A DNA stretch of 64,000 nt from Eopsaltria australis. Lineage: Eukaryota; Chordata; Aves; Passeriformes; Petroicidae. Positions 1 to 13,836 of this stretch are shown here, in pieces (position 1 is the stretch's first letter; each line of letters opens with the position of its first letter). The notes under the pieces are model-generated. The model saw only the letters and a list, made by a program, of their open reading frames with translations, made no database searches and had not been told where the DNA came from. Location of the stretch: assembly GCA_034509425.1 (NCBI GenBank), contig JAVTVJ010000452.1, positions 248,001 to 312,000 of the forward strand, in the 5' to 3' direction. A program made the position numbers and the translations under genes.

Positions 1-3000
1 AATTATACTATGATTCTAGCTTGTTCACTGGCCTTGCAGTGAAAGGCCTGTGTTGTTTGTATCATCTGCTCTGATGAACAGGAGTTGAAAGAGGTCATGT
101 CCAGCTTCACTTCCTTGCTGTGTTCTGGGATTATGAAATAAAGGTAGCATGACCTTAGGAAAGACCTTTCTGTAAGAGTGAATTATTGCTTGAAAAGCTC
201 TTTAGGACAAAGGGGTTTATTTTCCACAACTTCCAACTTCTGTTCACAGATGCCTGAACAAGTTCACATTTCTCATGCTCTAAAATGCAGCTTAGGTAAT
301 GTGCCATATACAGTTCATATTCATGCACTGGTCTTAATGGTTCATTTCATTAAGAAAATTCATTGGAAAATAAGGGGTGAAATTGTCAAGTGTCATGTGT
401 AGGCCAATGGATTACTTGTATGCCTCTGAACAAATACAAGGACTGTCTCCCACTCTTTGTTAATCATCTTGCACAATGAGCTCCAGATTCCAGCCAAGAC
501 CACATTAAGAGGCCCTCAGACATCCACCAGAAGGGCATCTTGCTTTCTATTCTCTCACATTCTTTTTTCCTCATATGCAAGCAAGTTTATATTGCTGGAA
601 CAAGTACTGGAAGTGGTACTAATGTCTGGTTCTATCAGGGCTTGGGGCAGAAAGGACTGAGTTGTGTCTGATTACAAGCAGATTATAAGGCCAAATTGCT
701 TCTCAGGGCAGTGGTATTAATCTAATACATACAGACAGAAGAGTTGACCTATTCTTTTTTGATGTTTATGCATATAAATAATGTCTAAGTTAGTTTTGTC
801 TCTAACTTCTCCTCATTGATTTTCCAAGACACTAAATTAACCTTACTCTTTTTCCAAGCCAAAAGACTAGAATCTAAGAAGAATTATTGTAGCAGAATTA
901 AAAACAACAATGAAAAGATGATTAAATTTTAAGATAATTTTAAACTGAGGAGAAATTTAAAGCAGATCAGTAATGAAGGTCACATTTAGTCTTAAGGGAT
1001 GAACTTCCTGGTTTTGTATAAAATTTTCAGTACAATTCTCTAAAATATAAATGCTTACCTTTACAGCCAGAAATATGTCTTCCGAGATTTTCAAAAGAAT
1101 TGAAATATCTATCTACTAGAATTCTCTTGCATCTTATCATGATTACTTGCTTTGCCATGTTAAACCTCTGCTATCCATCATCATTGGCAGGAACCGTATA
1201 GAAACATAATGGGCTAACTTCTAGGATTCTGATTAAGCACTGTTTCACCGATTCACCAGTGCTCACACATTTTGCAGTGGGCTGTAAAATCTGTAAAAAA
1301 TTTCAAGTGGTGTCTAGTAGTGCTGTCATACATAATTTTTAACTTCTGGTTTAGAAAAGAACAACTAAAATAATATAAACCCCTCCAGATATTTTCTTTT
1401 ACCATACTAAGGATCTCCAAGAACATGCAACACATTCCAGCAGCAGTTGGTGGCCAGCAGTGAGTGAAAAATTTCTTAAGCCCACGCTTGGAAAAATATG
1501 CACTTATGAATCTAAGAATGAATTGATCTACTGCATAGATACACAAAGGGTCTTTATCTTGACCCACTCATATAAAACAGATGTGAATTCATTAGAAATA
1601 AATTAGTAGTTGGCTTAAGCATCACCCATGCATTTTCTCTTGTTGAATTCGGAGAGGGCTGGGTTTATAAATGTTGTAAAAGCTGAAATGAATATAATCC
1701 TTTATATAAAACAAAGGTTTTACTCAGCAATAACGGTTCAAATTACAACTATTGTTTCTTACTGTCCAAATATTTTTAGAGTCTTTTACATTAGCAAGAA
1801 AGTAAGGTGTAGTCAAAAAAGTTTTCTGGTAGTAATGTTGTCCAGGTTTTACACTGAGAGAAATCAGAAAATAGAAATTTGGCACAGTTCAGAGGCTTGA
1901 TTTCACAGGGATCACATAACTATCTGGAAATGGCTGTAACAATGGATTATGCTGTCTGAATTCAGTGAGTTTGATATGTAGCTCTGCCTGTTGCTCTTGT
2001 ATGCAGCCTGTACTGTGTTAAGACATCTTCAAAACTCAAAGCAACTCCAGTAAATGCAAAAGGTATCATCAGTTTTGGAGAAAGAATATGTGATAACGTA
2101 TGCTGTTTTACTTGATTTGTATTAAGATTTATAAGCAAAATGAAACAGAACAAAATAGGAACGAACAGTCTTTAATATCATCTGCCTAGACATTTAAACA
2201 AAAACCAGTCTTCATGCAATAACTTTTCCTTTTCTTAGCAACTCACATTCTTCCTTCTGTGCTTTCATGTACTATTATCTGGCTTTTTAAATTTGACATT
2301 GCTAAAAATTTGATGGATTTTTGGTAGGGGACTACCTGCCAGAGTATCTCATGCAGCAACCAGTTTTATATCTATCAAAATCACCAATGACAAAGCTCAA
2401 AATAAATAAATAAATTTTTATATATTATGCTGTGGAAGAAAAACAAGAGATTTGAAGCTTGAGGAAAGGATCTTTCCCCAGAAGATATGAACTATGAGAA
2501 ACATGTACAGACTACACAGTCATGGACATGATGTAGAGGCAAGGAGTGGATGCTAACTGTCCATCCTCCTTAATTCCTCTGGTTTCCCTAAGAAATAAAA
2601 TTAGAATGAATATATAAATTTAGAAATAACAGACTAGAGAAGAACTCCAGCATCTTCTAACAAGTCTCAGGATTTGGATAATGTAGGGAAACACTGCAAA
2701 AAAGTCCATTTTACATAATATTAAAATGTGCTAAAATGTGACACTTAAAATCTGTTGTGACTATATCTTAGATCAATTTAAGAATTTATGGCTTCTTCAA
2801 AGCTCTAGAGGTATGGATCCATGATAACCAAGGTATCCATTCTCTCAATATAAGGTGTAAAATATTTATTAAAAGTCTTAATTTAAATTCCTCTAAAGTA
2901 CCTTTTTCACTTTATTTAGCTGCACCATGCAACATAATTAGATTTTCCAATATTCACTTGAGAAAATTTGGTAACTGTGGATCACAGTTCACAAATAATA

Positions 3001-4467
3001 CATCCCCTTGAACCCACTCAAATAACTGTTGATCTTATGGGAGAAAAACAAAGTCTTTTATCCATATTCCATTGATTTTTATTTTGTATGTTGATTTAAA
3101 ATTTTTAGTATCATTCACAATATCACAAAAAGCAGAATACATCACTAAAGAGATCTTCTTTTTTAAAAGTTTTCCCTGAAAAATAATTCTGTAAAGAATC
3201 TTAGCTGCTGGTAATAAATAAAATTTTCATTATCTGCTCAGCAGCACTGGTGAGTTCTTTTGAAGTATTTCTTCTCTTCTGTTTAAAAAAACAGAGACAA
3301 GCTGTCTGCTTTGGAGATCATTTATTGACCGTAGCTACTTACAGTACACACAGTAATATACTTACAATACTTAGAGTATTCCACAAACCAAAATCCTGGA
3401 TTTGTGTTTTACCAACATATATGTCTATAACAGGGTCAGCAGAAAAAGTTTCTTATCACAGAGAATTGATATTATTTACTACACCATAAATTTTTCATTG
3501 ATTACCTTTGCTTCCACGAATCCAAGTATTTAAAGAAAACTACCATTCACAATTCAAATTTGCAACATAAAATCAGCATTTTGGTGTAGATTCACAATAT
3601 TTAACCACATTATAACCAATGCAACAGTGGCTGTTTCAAGTTAAGAGTTTGTTTAGAATAAGAATGCTATTCTGATTCTAAACAATGATAATTACTTACC
3701 TGCTATAAAAAATAGGTTTCCTTCAGGGCTTTTTTTTTAGGATATTGGGGGAAAAAGGAATTTCCTTTTATCTGTCTGTTTACCATTATTCAGAATCTAG
3801 TATTAATTTCAAGAACTAAGATATTAAAAGATTTTCCAAATACACTTAAACTTGAACATCCCCCTCTATCATCATGCATAGCATGGCAAATTCTATTCTA
3901 ATCCTAGAAAACTCACATACATTGCAGTAATTATTATGAGTTAACTCTGTTAACCATAGGTCTGGCCAAAGGCTATTCAACATTGTCAATTACCTCCTTT
4001 AAATACAGAAAGAGCAGAAATAACTTTTAGGCCCAGACTCCACCTCTCTATTAGTTAATTATGGGAGTGCCAAAGCTCCCAAAGACACTGCATTTAGGAT
4101 TTATTCACATCTGAAGATTTGTCTCACCTGATTTAGCTGAATGCCTTCACCAAACACCTGATTATCTCCACTGGGCAAAATGTTGCTGGTGTGGTCTCTT
4201 TTTACCAGCTACTTCTCACTCGTGTTCAACCAATCAGATCTAGGCCTTGCCTAATGATGAGCACATACTTGGATGGCTGCATAAACAATATTGAACTACT
4301 TAATTATGGACTGCCAGTCCACTACTGGCTACACATAACAGCTAACTGAGGAAAGTGTGAAAAGAAGGAACTGGGATTTCCTAACCTGCTTGAGTAATAG
4401 AATATCTTGGAACCGTAGAGCTGCAGTGCAGACTAGAGCATTTCAGAACCTTGTTTCCACAAGCAGT
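1..4467. other. AT-rich non-coding DNA, no gene seen
   Basis: This stretch holds only short open frames, none above about 105 codons, scattered on both strands and rich in Phe, Ile, Leu and Lys as expected from AT-rich DNA. I see no domain, no convincing exon with both splice sites in a sensible frame, and no recognisable transposon end. Small low-complexity spots include an AAAT run near 2399-2416 and a two-copy 10-bp repeat near 2723-2742. It may be intergenic or intronic; the sequence does not decide between them. Confidence 0.75.
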
Positions 4468-4494
4468 TGCATGCGCACACACATGCATATGCAC
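4468..4494. repeat. Alternating purine-pyrimidine tract (Z-DNA-prone)
   Basis: Twenty-seven bases alternate pyrimidine and purine without a break, mostly as TG, CA and CG steps with a single TA step. Such tracts are known to favour left-handed Z-DNA under negative supercoiling. The tract is short and imperfect as a CA microsatellite. Whether it forms Z-DNA in the cell is unknown. Confidence 0.6.
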
Positions 4495-6200
4495 TATGGA
4501 ATGTCTGGAAAAGAAATACTGCTGTACAGAAACGTGATGCTTGCAAGCTGAATCACCTGAAGGCATGAGATAAAATTACATATATAGTCCCTATTACTAG
4601 TTTCCTTTAACATTATTTTTTACGCTTCTGCAAGTGAGACATCTTAGGCTGAAAGCCTAGGATTAACTGCAGTACTGCATTGCTGTACCATAGTGGGTTT
4701 TTATTTTCAGTATATAAAAAGGAGGCTCAGGAAGTATACCACACTTCTCAAATTTGTTACCCTTATACAAACACACTTCCTCTAGGTCCACAGCAGAGAC
4801 ACCTGGAGGAACTGTGCTGAGGTACAAAACCACTGAGTGATTAAAAAGGGTGAAACTTTTTATGATCCTGGATGTAGGAAACCACCTGAAAGGAAGGAAG
4901 CAGAAGAGAAAAGTATTTTCTTCTGAAAAAAGACCAAAAACAAACCCACCCCCAAACAACAACTAATCAGCTGTGACAAACAGCTGCAGCACAAGTTGGT
5001 GTTAATTTTATGGAGAGCTTCTTCAGAGAGATATCAATCAAAACCTGTAAAGACAGGTTCAATTCAATAACGAAAGATGGAATAAGCATTGTGTATGAAT
5101 GAAGACAAAACTGATTTCAGCAAGGAAATCTTCCTTCTTCCAAATGAAGCTGTTTTCTTCTAATCTTTTATTCTAAAGACTATGAAGAATAGTAGTCACA
5201 TTCTTAAGTTCTCAACTAAAAATATCTAGCCTGTTTTGAGACACACACAGTGGAGAAGGTACAATGAAGTAAAAATTCACTAAGAATTTTTGCTTTCAGT
5301 TAATAACCACTAATGGACACTATATAGTTCCTTTAGCTTCACCCTAGCAAAAATATTACTCTCAATAAAAGCAGAGAAGAGCAAACTGTATTCCTCAAAT
5401 TCAGAAATGAAAGAAAAAAACAACAAAAGACATAATAACCATTAAGCAAACAAAAAGACTCAAAATTACAAATGAAACTTTTAAAACACCTTGTCAAATC
5501 TTTATCTCCTGAGATAAACCATCAACCTTTTCCTACTGGTACCATTCATTTGGAAGGGCTTGTTAAGTGACTTCCATTTCAGGAAGATGTGAAAACTAAT
5601 ATACAGTTTGTATCATGGAACAGACCATCTGCTGTGAAAAGATCCCATATCAAGAGAACAGAGGGACTAGTTCCCACTTAATTAGCTATTTTAGGAGGAT
5701 TGGATATACTCTTTCCAAGTTGGTTTCAGTTGACAAGACAATCATCTGTCTGTCAAGCTATGTCTGTTTGCCTGTTAATCTAGCTAGAATATTGGAGAAA
5801 AGTCAGAGAGATGTTTATTGTTTATATCTTTCTTCTTCCTTCTCTTTCTCCCACAAAATGAAAGCCATCCCAGGAACTGAATCATTCAATATAGTCATAC
5901 CCTTTTGTATCCAAAGTTGTTTTGTTCTCTTTTTCATGGTAAATATACAAATGTCCCAAGGAAGGCATATGAAGGACAAAGGGTGTTATGGGAGTAGATT
6001 TCAGATGTTATTTATAGCAAGATTTTCTAATGCAGAACTATTAATAGCAACTCATTGCACAAGAGTTGAATGAACAATACAGATGCCTCAGTCTTCGTTG
6101 AAGGACCTATTCTTTTCCTGAAGAAAAACCCTGTTTGTACAAGGCACCATTTACAAGTCTATTGTGATTTTTTTATAGCTATGAAATAATGTTGTTTTTA
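4495..6200. other. AT-rich non-coding DNA, no gene seen
   Basis: No repeat family or exon is recognised. The longest open frame, at 5615-6073 on the plus strand, would encode 152 residues. It has no domain, no signal peptide followed by a sensible mature part, and ordinary AT-driven composition, so I treat it as chance. An A-rich patch lies at about 5406-5460. Confidence 0.7.
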
Positions 6201-6398
6201 TCTCTTTCAGCTGAACTGAGCTGCTGGCTTCCGTTTGGCAGCTTCACAAACAATCTGTGTGCAGTGAGCCACGCTTAGCAGGCCCCAGCACGGGGGACAG
6301 GAAAGATTGCACGCTGAGACAGGGAGACAGTGTGGTTTCCTCATAAAACCAGACTTTGAAGCTCAGGATCATAGGGAAGTCTAGCTAAGGGAGCAGGT
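6201..6398 (+). other. Possible non-coding exon or conserved block (weak)
   Basis: A good splice-acceptor-like sequence (pyrimidine run ending TCTTTCAG at 6210) opens a block that is clearly richer in G and C than its surroundings. A donor-like CAG|GTATTT follows at 6394-6402, giving a possible exon of 186 bp at 6211-6396. No frame across it is convincingly coding. If real it would more likely belong to a long non-coding RNA or an untranslated exon. Splice-like words this short occur often by chance, so the call is tentative. Confidence 0.2.
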
Positions 6399-9359
6399 AT
6401 TTATAAAGGCCAAGAGAGTTTCATGAAAAGTAGCAAAAAAAAAGTGGGTTTAGCTCAATAAACTGAAGGCCATTAAAAGTAATGTGAGCATTTATAACAT
6501 GGGTATATCAATAGATTTTTTTTCTTCTTGTTTTCTTTTTCTGTCTTTTGTAAAAAATAATGTTTGACACCTTATAATCCCCATGACGTGAAAGTAATTA
6601 CCAGACTGAGAACATGGGAACACATAAAGAAAAGTGTAATTTCCTTACATAGTGTTTGATGAAGCAGCTTGCTATAAAGCATTCTGGAAGATATGTCTAT
6701 GAAAGAACAAGTAGTAATTACAGTGGAAACTACAGTCATTTCCATAATAAAATTGTAAAATCACATCCATGCTTTTGGTTAAGAAGACCAGCTTTGTCTC
6801 TAGGGAATAACCAGCTATAAATCATTGAGAAATTCATTTACATTACTCTTGAATTGACCAGCTATTTAACAGCTCAACACTCTACTTAAAAGCTTGCTAC
6901 TCTTAACTTGATTTTTTTCTGTTTGTTTGTTTTTACTTCCAAAAGATCCCAGAAGAGGAAAGGGGAGCCTGTAACATAAATTCTCTTCTCATTTTTTTTT
7001 CTTCCACAATTTTCCATGTTTTGCAATTTTGTTTAGTGAGATAAAACTGCCACAATTTTAGGGTTTACAAGTTTCACTGAAAAAATCTTTCAGGAATACA
7101 AACCAATGTATTTCCTGATAGGCAATTTTCACTATAAAATTGAGTTTTTGAAAGCAGTTGTGTTTTTTCTGGGGATGGGACTTCTGTGCTACTCTCACAA
7201 ATATCACCTATATAATAAGTTCATGGTACTACCACTGGGAAAATATTAATTAATTTGAATGGTGTCTGTAATGATCTTCAAATACACTGCCTACATTTTA
7301 CAGGTGGTGGTGGAGATTGTTCTTCCTGATGTGAAGATTCAGTATTATGGAATAAATTTTATTTGCACGGACAAAAATCCATTTGAATCCTTGGAAACTG
7401 GAAACAGTTGTGTTTTTTTCTGCTCCAGCTCTTCCCTCTTTAGTCAATAAGACCCGAACAAAAGCCTTATCTTTAAAAATGTGACAGTACACACCTTATT
7501 TGTCCACAATAATCACATAAATAAAATATCATATAAGAAGTGATATGACAGGCAGAATACAGTTTCCTGAGAGGGCTCATTTATGGAAAGGAAATAAAAC
7601 TTTATGACCTTTTCTTTGATCAAGTACCTCCAACAAAATTTGACTATTGAATATTAGAGGAACTACTCATGAAAAAATAATGAGGCTAATATTTTACCAG
7701 GTATTGCATCTAAAATTGTGACTTTGTCTTGACATTTAGTAATAGACAAAAAGAAATTAATTTGCAGGAATTCAATCACCACAAATTATTCATGTACCTT
7801 TAGAAAAATAATGACATACCACTAACTAGATTTTTTCACTTGAACAAAGCATGCAAATTAGTATCCAGATAGATTAATGAATTAAGAATGCATGAAGAGT
7901 GAATGTTTTTGACTCTTAAACAGAATGAGAAATGTGCGTCCTCTCTATTCCATCATTCATTTTCTATCTTCAGCAATAAGAAGTAAATTGACAGCATAAG
8001 GCCTTCAAAAAATACATTTTAGGAATTCTGTACAAAATAAAACCCCACCTCAATATTCTACTTCCTTACTTGACAGCTTTATAAATTTGTTTCTGGAATC
8101 ACAGATCATATTGCCAGCATCCTCTGGAATGATCCCTGTTAAAACCGTCTCTCTTCTGATTTACTTTGAATTACCCTTGACAAAACTGTTCATTTTTACT
8201 TAAATTAACTAATTTTTAATTGATTCAACATCTAAGATCATTACAATCTTCTGATTTGATCGGAAACTTCAGAGCAGTGAGGTGCATTTGTTACTATGCC
8301 GCACTTTAGGAAAATATACAGAAGTTTAAAGGAAATTTAGTTTTCTTCTGTTTTTGTTAGATCAGCTTGTACATAAGAGATATTCTAAAGATTTCATGGC
8401 TGGTAGAAAATTGCTCCTGCAATCTACTTTATTATGAATGGTTGCATTCATTTTATGTGATGGAGATTTTGGAATCAAGAACAGCATCACATAAATTAAG
8501 TAGTCTTTAGTACATTATAAATAATTCTGACTTAGTGAACATTTGCTGTCTGAAAGCTGCAGTGGAAACTGTAGTCCTTTATTCAACATTTACTAGAGGC
8601 CAAGTCTAGTACAAACAGCTGCAAGGGAGTTTCCCATAATTGCCGTGCCAGCAACTTGAAGTTTGATTTGGAAAACTTAACCTCTGCATGAGCATTTTAG
8701 ACACTGCATTAGCAAAATCTGGACCTTTGCTAAGGTCAGCCTGACATTGATACATATTTTGGTGAGCTGTCTGGAGCTTTCAGTTTCCTTACACATACCT
8801 CAGATACTTGCCAAACTTTTTTTCATTTTGGCCATCAGTTCTCACTCAGGATCGTAAGCAGGTGAATAGCACCAAATATACATATATGCACACAGTGTTA
8901 ATATTCTCAAAGTCATGGTTTATGTTGCAAAATATTTATACTGTTCAAATTATAAACTATAAATTTTATAGGTTTCTTTTAAATTTTATTCACCAATATG
9001 TGAAGATCTATACATATTTATAAGGTTGATTTTATATACAGAGATGCCTTTGTTTATAAGGTTGCTGAAGACTAGAAAATAGATTTCCTTTTTTTCACTT
9101 TGCTAGGCCTTATTGAGTCATGCCATGTAAAAAATTACTGGTGCCTGTAAGTATATGACATCTCATCAGTAAGAAATGTAATGATGTCTTTGGTGCATGA
9201 AGTGAAATTATTTCAAGCAGCAAAGGACCTCCAGGAAAGGGTCAGAAGGTGGGATTCTAAGAAATAAATCATAGATGTCTATAGAGAGTTTCTTCTGTGT
9301 TAAAGGAAAGATTAATTACAGACAGAAGGTTTGACAGAAAGTTGAACAATAGGTGGGCC
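6399..9359. other. AT-rich non-coding DNA, no gene seen
   Basis: I see nothing here that can be supported as a gene, RNA or mobile element. Open frames are all under 75 codons. Short homopolymer T and A runs are the only low-complexity sequence. Confidence 0.75.
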
Positions 9360-9475
9360 TATGTCTAGTGGTTCAAGCAGGGGCCTGAGAGCTGAGATTG
9401 GCTCTTCCTGTTTCCTAATATGTGTCTGAGCAATTTAACCTGCCTCCTTTTGTTAACCTTTGAATAAAGCTTGTG
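9360..9475 (+). mobile_element. Ancient MIR/CORE-like SINE fragment
   Basis: The sequence begins with a box-A-like part, TCTAGTGGTTCAAGCAGGGG, followed by a stretch resembling the part of MIR elements between the tRNA-derived head and the core. It goes on to a degraded copy of the MIR core, recognisable from TGTGTCTGAGCAATTTAACC and then CCT-rich and GTTAACC words. MIR and related CORE-SINEs are tRNA-derived retroposons, mobilised by L2-type LINEs and long dead in amniotes. Several small deletions relative to the MIR pattern I remember fit great age. Identification is by eye; it could be a chance resemblance, but the order of matching words supports it. It is not a functional tRNA gene, as no cloverleaf can be drawn. 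Confidence 0.5.
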
Positions 9476-12400
9476 CCCTTTGTACTTAGGATTTTAAAGT
9501 GCCACAGTTTACTTATGATTTCAGCAAGTCAGTAAAGATTTCTTTTGTCTCTATCCATATGTTTAAACACTGACTTCATTTCAATTCTGACACGAAAGTG
9601 CTTTTATACAAGAGGTCTTTCTGTTTTATCATGTGGAATACTATTCTTCTAAAAGCTCTGAGAAATAAAATGCTGACACAAATTTAGATTAGTCATATCT
9701 AAAAAAGTTACCAAATAGATTCAGTGAAAGTCTAATAAAAGGAAAATAAAATGCAGATTCTCTCATTGATTCCAAATTATAAATTATGAAGCTCTAAATC
9801 AGCTCAGGCATATTTCAGACAGATAGGAAACATAAGGAATAATATCTGCCTTTTCCAAGATAAAAGTATCTTCCAATAATGTCAGAGAAACAGTGATTTT
9901 CACAAGTATTTGCATTTAAAATTTATAAAACTGGAAGAAATTTAAAGAAATGAAAACTTACAAGAAAATTAAATGATTGAAGGGATGATGCAAATGAGGT
10001 TTATAAACATGTAAAGAAATCACGGTGAATAGGTTTTCATAAACATTTATGTGTATCTAGTTGAAAGAATAAGCTTTCAAGTTAAGATGTTAAGTGTGTT
10101 GACAGCAAAGTTCAAATCTGTAGCAAGGGATACAAGCTCAAAACTAGGAATTAATGAAACAGATTTCAATAATGTCATCCTGGAAATTATTTTACTTTCT
10201 TGACCTGTAAGAAACTCCTTTTCACAATTCAGTTGCAGCATTTATTTATTTTATCAAAGCAGTTAATTTCATTTTTGATAAATTACTAGTATGCTTGAAA
10301 AGGAGTTTGGTATATTATAAACTGCTTTATGGCAGAGGGTTATGCAAGCACTACACTTATGTATTCAAAATGCACTTGCTGCTGTATTTGATTTATTAAC
10401 CATCCATTCTGGAGTACTTTAAAATACATGACATAAAAGATAACAATTTGTGATTACATACCTTACACATACATACCTAACAATTAGCATATGACAAAAC
10501 AATATAGTACCCCATAAACAAGGCATTTCATTTATCTTCAGTGACATAGCATTTATTCAGGTCTAAAAATTCCCAAAACTACAAATGACTTTGTTGATTA
10601 CACACTATATAATACTATGTGTATTATTGTATAGTATAACATATATTGTATTTTAAACCTACAGAGTAAAGAGTTTGAATCATGCCTTATATAATAAATA
10701 GCATTCACCTTCTGCCTCATTTTATTTTCTAGGTGGCAGTTCTACACAGAGTTACATACATTAAAGTCATCTCAAAACAGTGCAGATATGGGTGTCTGAT
10801 AGCAAGGCCTGTGTATGAGAGTTGCAGTACCCTGACCACAGTAAATGGAAAAGTACTCCTGCACTGATTAGGACATTCATGATTATCTCAAATTCCAAAG
10901 CACCACACTCGATAGTGACATATCTTGGGTTAGGAAACAAGCAATAACAGCAGTCCTAGGAATGTATTTCTTTAGTCTACCTTCCTTCTGCCATGGACTG
11001 AAGCTCAGCTGTTTCCCACTTCTCCCAGACCAAGTTCTTTAAAGCATTTGGATATACTCTTTGCACAGCCCTAACTGCAGTGATGCAGAACTAAAGACAC
11101 TGCCACCTATTAACACTTTAAAAGGGTATGTCAGCAAGGCCTTCTGAAGGCAGATCTAGACTTTCCCTGCCTGCCCTCTCAGTTGGCCGATGCTACATAT
11201 TTGTGTCAGTGGGGCACCAAGCCCAAGCTAATAAACTTTGGCACTCAGCAGGGCTTAAAATTTTGAACCCTTTGGCATGGCAGCCGCCTCAATATGACTT
11301 CCAGGTTAGATCTAGCTCACAGATTATTGAAGGCAGAACACAGAACTCAGATTCACTACAATAAATTTTTTGCCATGAAAAATGTGTATCTTGCAAGTTA
11401 GTTATTTATGATGTCTGCAAGGAATGGAAAGATACAGAGAAACTCCCAAAAGCCTGTGATCCCAACCTGTAACAGCTGTGTGATTAAAATGTTGATAGAC
11501 AACCAGTAAACCATTTCTATTTTTCACTGCAGAGTCCAAACAACTAGCAAAAAGTAGACATTGACATTTTTAAACACATCAGTTTGCTAGATGTCAGCAG
11601 GTTAGAAATCTGATAGAATCCTAAAATTTACTAGGAATAATGTGATATTCAGCTTCCTAAGTGAAAGGTTAGGATTCCACAAAAGCTTTGGTCAGCCATG
11701 GAAGAAGGTAAGATTTCACCAGCACAATTCCTTAAATGTCTGTCAAATTTCAAGACTAGATGGTTTTGTCTCTGTTCTCCACTGATTCCAGTGACTTCAT
11801 CAACACTAGATATGTAGTTTTATATAGAACCATATTGTAGCACCATTAGTTGCATGATATGAATCTCACTTTTGGACCAAAGATTGCTATATTTATATTC
11901 TATGAATGTCCTGGCTTGACTGGATTCCTAGAATTTATCTATTATATACTTAGTTCTAAAAAAGCACATGTAGATAATTCCACTGAAAAGCACACCTAGG
12001 GAATGCAATCCATGTTTCATGAAATGAAATTAGTAGTTGATAATTCACCCGAGATATGTGAAGTTATACATAATACAAGTCTTCAGTCTGATCTGTCCTG
12101 ACTATCCTCAGGCTTTCCATTATCCTAAAGATCAGGCTTGAAGTGACTTATTTAACATTACTGTTCTCTCTTTAGCTGATACTATTACAATGAAGAAAGA
12201 TATTTAACATAAATGGTATCCAGAGAAGGAGAATACAGGTGAGATGGTGCCCGTCTTTCTGGACCATCTAGCAAGTGGAAATCCTGTTCCCTTTTGAACA
12301 CTTCCAGTGCATTTTACTACATAAACTATGTAATAGCACTCAGACAGAGAAGGAACAAAGATCCTTAATTTCCTGATCAAGTCCTTCAGCTGTCAGACTA

Positions 12401-13836
12401 TTACTTAAGTTTTCTAGATAACAGGATGGGTGAGATAAATATTTAAGTGAGTTGACCTAAACTCACCCATCTAAATTTAAACATGTAGCATAAACACCTA
12501 AGATGAGAGGGGAAGCTGAGCACAACATTGCACAGATACCCTGCTCAGTGCTACAGGCATGCTCCACTAGAGGTGTGAGGTCTAAGTTAGGCAGCTTCTC
12601 TGCCTGGTATATTCATCTCAGTAGATCCCACTCAACTTCATTCTCTGTTTACAGTGAGCTAGAACCATGAATGAAAAACCTAGGTTATGAATCCTCTCAA
12701 GTCATCATGTGAAAGTCACATATAGTAAGAGAAAATGTTCTCAAACCTACATTTTTTTATGTATCTCTCCTTTTGGACCTAGTGTTTGTTGATACTGTAT
12801 CCTCTTTTCACAGCTCTGGTAATTTAAAGTTATAAAATGAAAGCAAACTCAGTTTTGCTTCACTCTGAGGAATGGGCAAATTATCAGACCATGGAAAGGG
12901 GCTTTAGAATAAGTAAGAAACAGATTTTTCATCTTAATTCTACTACCAAGAATTTCTTTTTAGCATTAGAGATTACACATTTTCCATTTTACACCTTCCT
13001 GATTACTGATGGACAGGGCTTGCAAAACATTTAGAGTTCCAGACCATCACAAAGTTGCCACAGACCTCTAACAGCAATTATCAAATAGAAATAGTAGGTT
13101 TTCAACTTTAAAAGACAATTTATTTAGCAGAAGTCTTGCAACAAGTTTCTTAAGTACAGTTGACTTTTCCACGGCTTTGACTCAAGAGTGGCCAAAGTAG
13201 GTAGAAGTCAACTCAGAAACTTTGCTGAGACACAAATTCAGCTAACCTTGCTCTGTGATTTCAAAGAGGCTGCTAAAGTTCTGTGACATCCTTCTTCTGG
13301 TGCTTGTCATCTTTGGTCTAACGTCTATCCCCATCCTTCCAATTTGTCTCTTATAAACAGGGGACTGTAGTTCTGAGTTGTACCTCCTTCACCTCTGTAG
13401 GGGTTAAGGAGACTAAGTCCTCTCCTTGTCGGGGACTCTGTGAGAATAACTGCATGGTAAATAAAAAGGAGGGTTTAAAAAGCATGCACATTTAATTTAA
13501 AAAAAAGCACAATCCTTCTATTTATTTTAAAGAGACTAGTAGACAACACAGAATAGATAAGGCACCAACAGTCTACAAAAATAGAGAGAAGACCAACGAA
13601 GAAAAGATTTCCATGCTCTTTTGACATTAGTGCCGCATTTTTCTAGGTATCTGAATATCTTTGAAAACACAGTAAAACTCCAGTCAGTTCAAGATACAAT
13701 AAAAAGGGAGAAAAAACTTATACACTAATCTTTTTCCTTTCTCAATGTAACGTTCTCTAATTTAAGCTTTGCTCCAGAAGGTAATATTCTTTTCACAGTA
13801 AATGATACAGAGGTGAATCAGGTTATGCCAACAACT
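9476..13836. other. AT-rich non-coding DNA with one short hairpin
   Basis: No gene is supported. At about 10604-10638 an imperfect inverted repeat (ACTATATAAT on one arm, ATTGTATAGT on the other) could fold into an AT hairpin. It is too short to be called a transposon. A moderately GC-richer patch at 11128-11310 contains AATAAA followed by TTGG-rich sequence, but it has no paired element ends. A similar patch lies at 13290-13440. Neither resembles a family I know. Confidence 0.65.

Noticed and set aside
5615..6073. 152-codon open frame on the plus strand
   Set aside because: No domain, no promoter or splice context, and composition expected from AT-rich DNA.
9360..9475. Functional tRNA gene suggested by a box-A-like sequence
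   Set aside because: No cloverleaf or proper box B spacing; it fits a decayed tRNA-derived SINE better.
11128..11364. LTR-like polyadenylation patch with AATAAA and GC-richer sequence
   Set aside because: No TG/CA ends, TATA box or repeat similarity could be made out.
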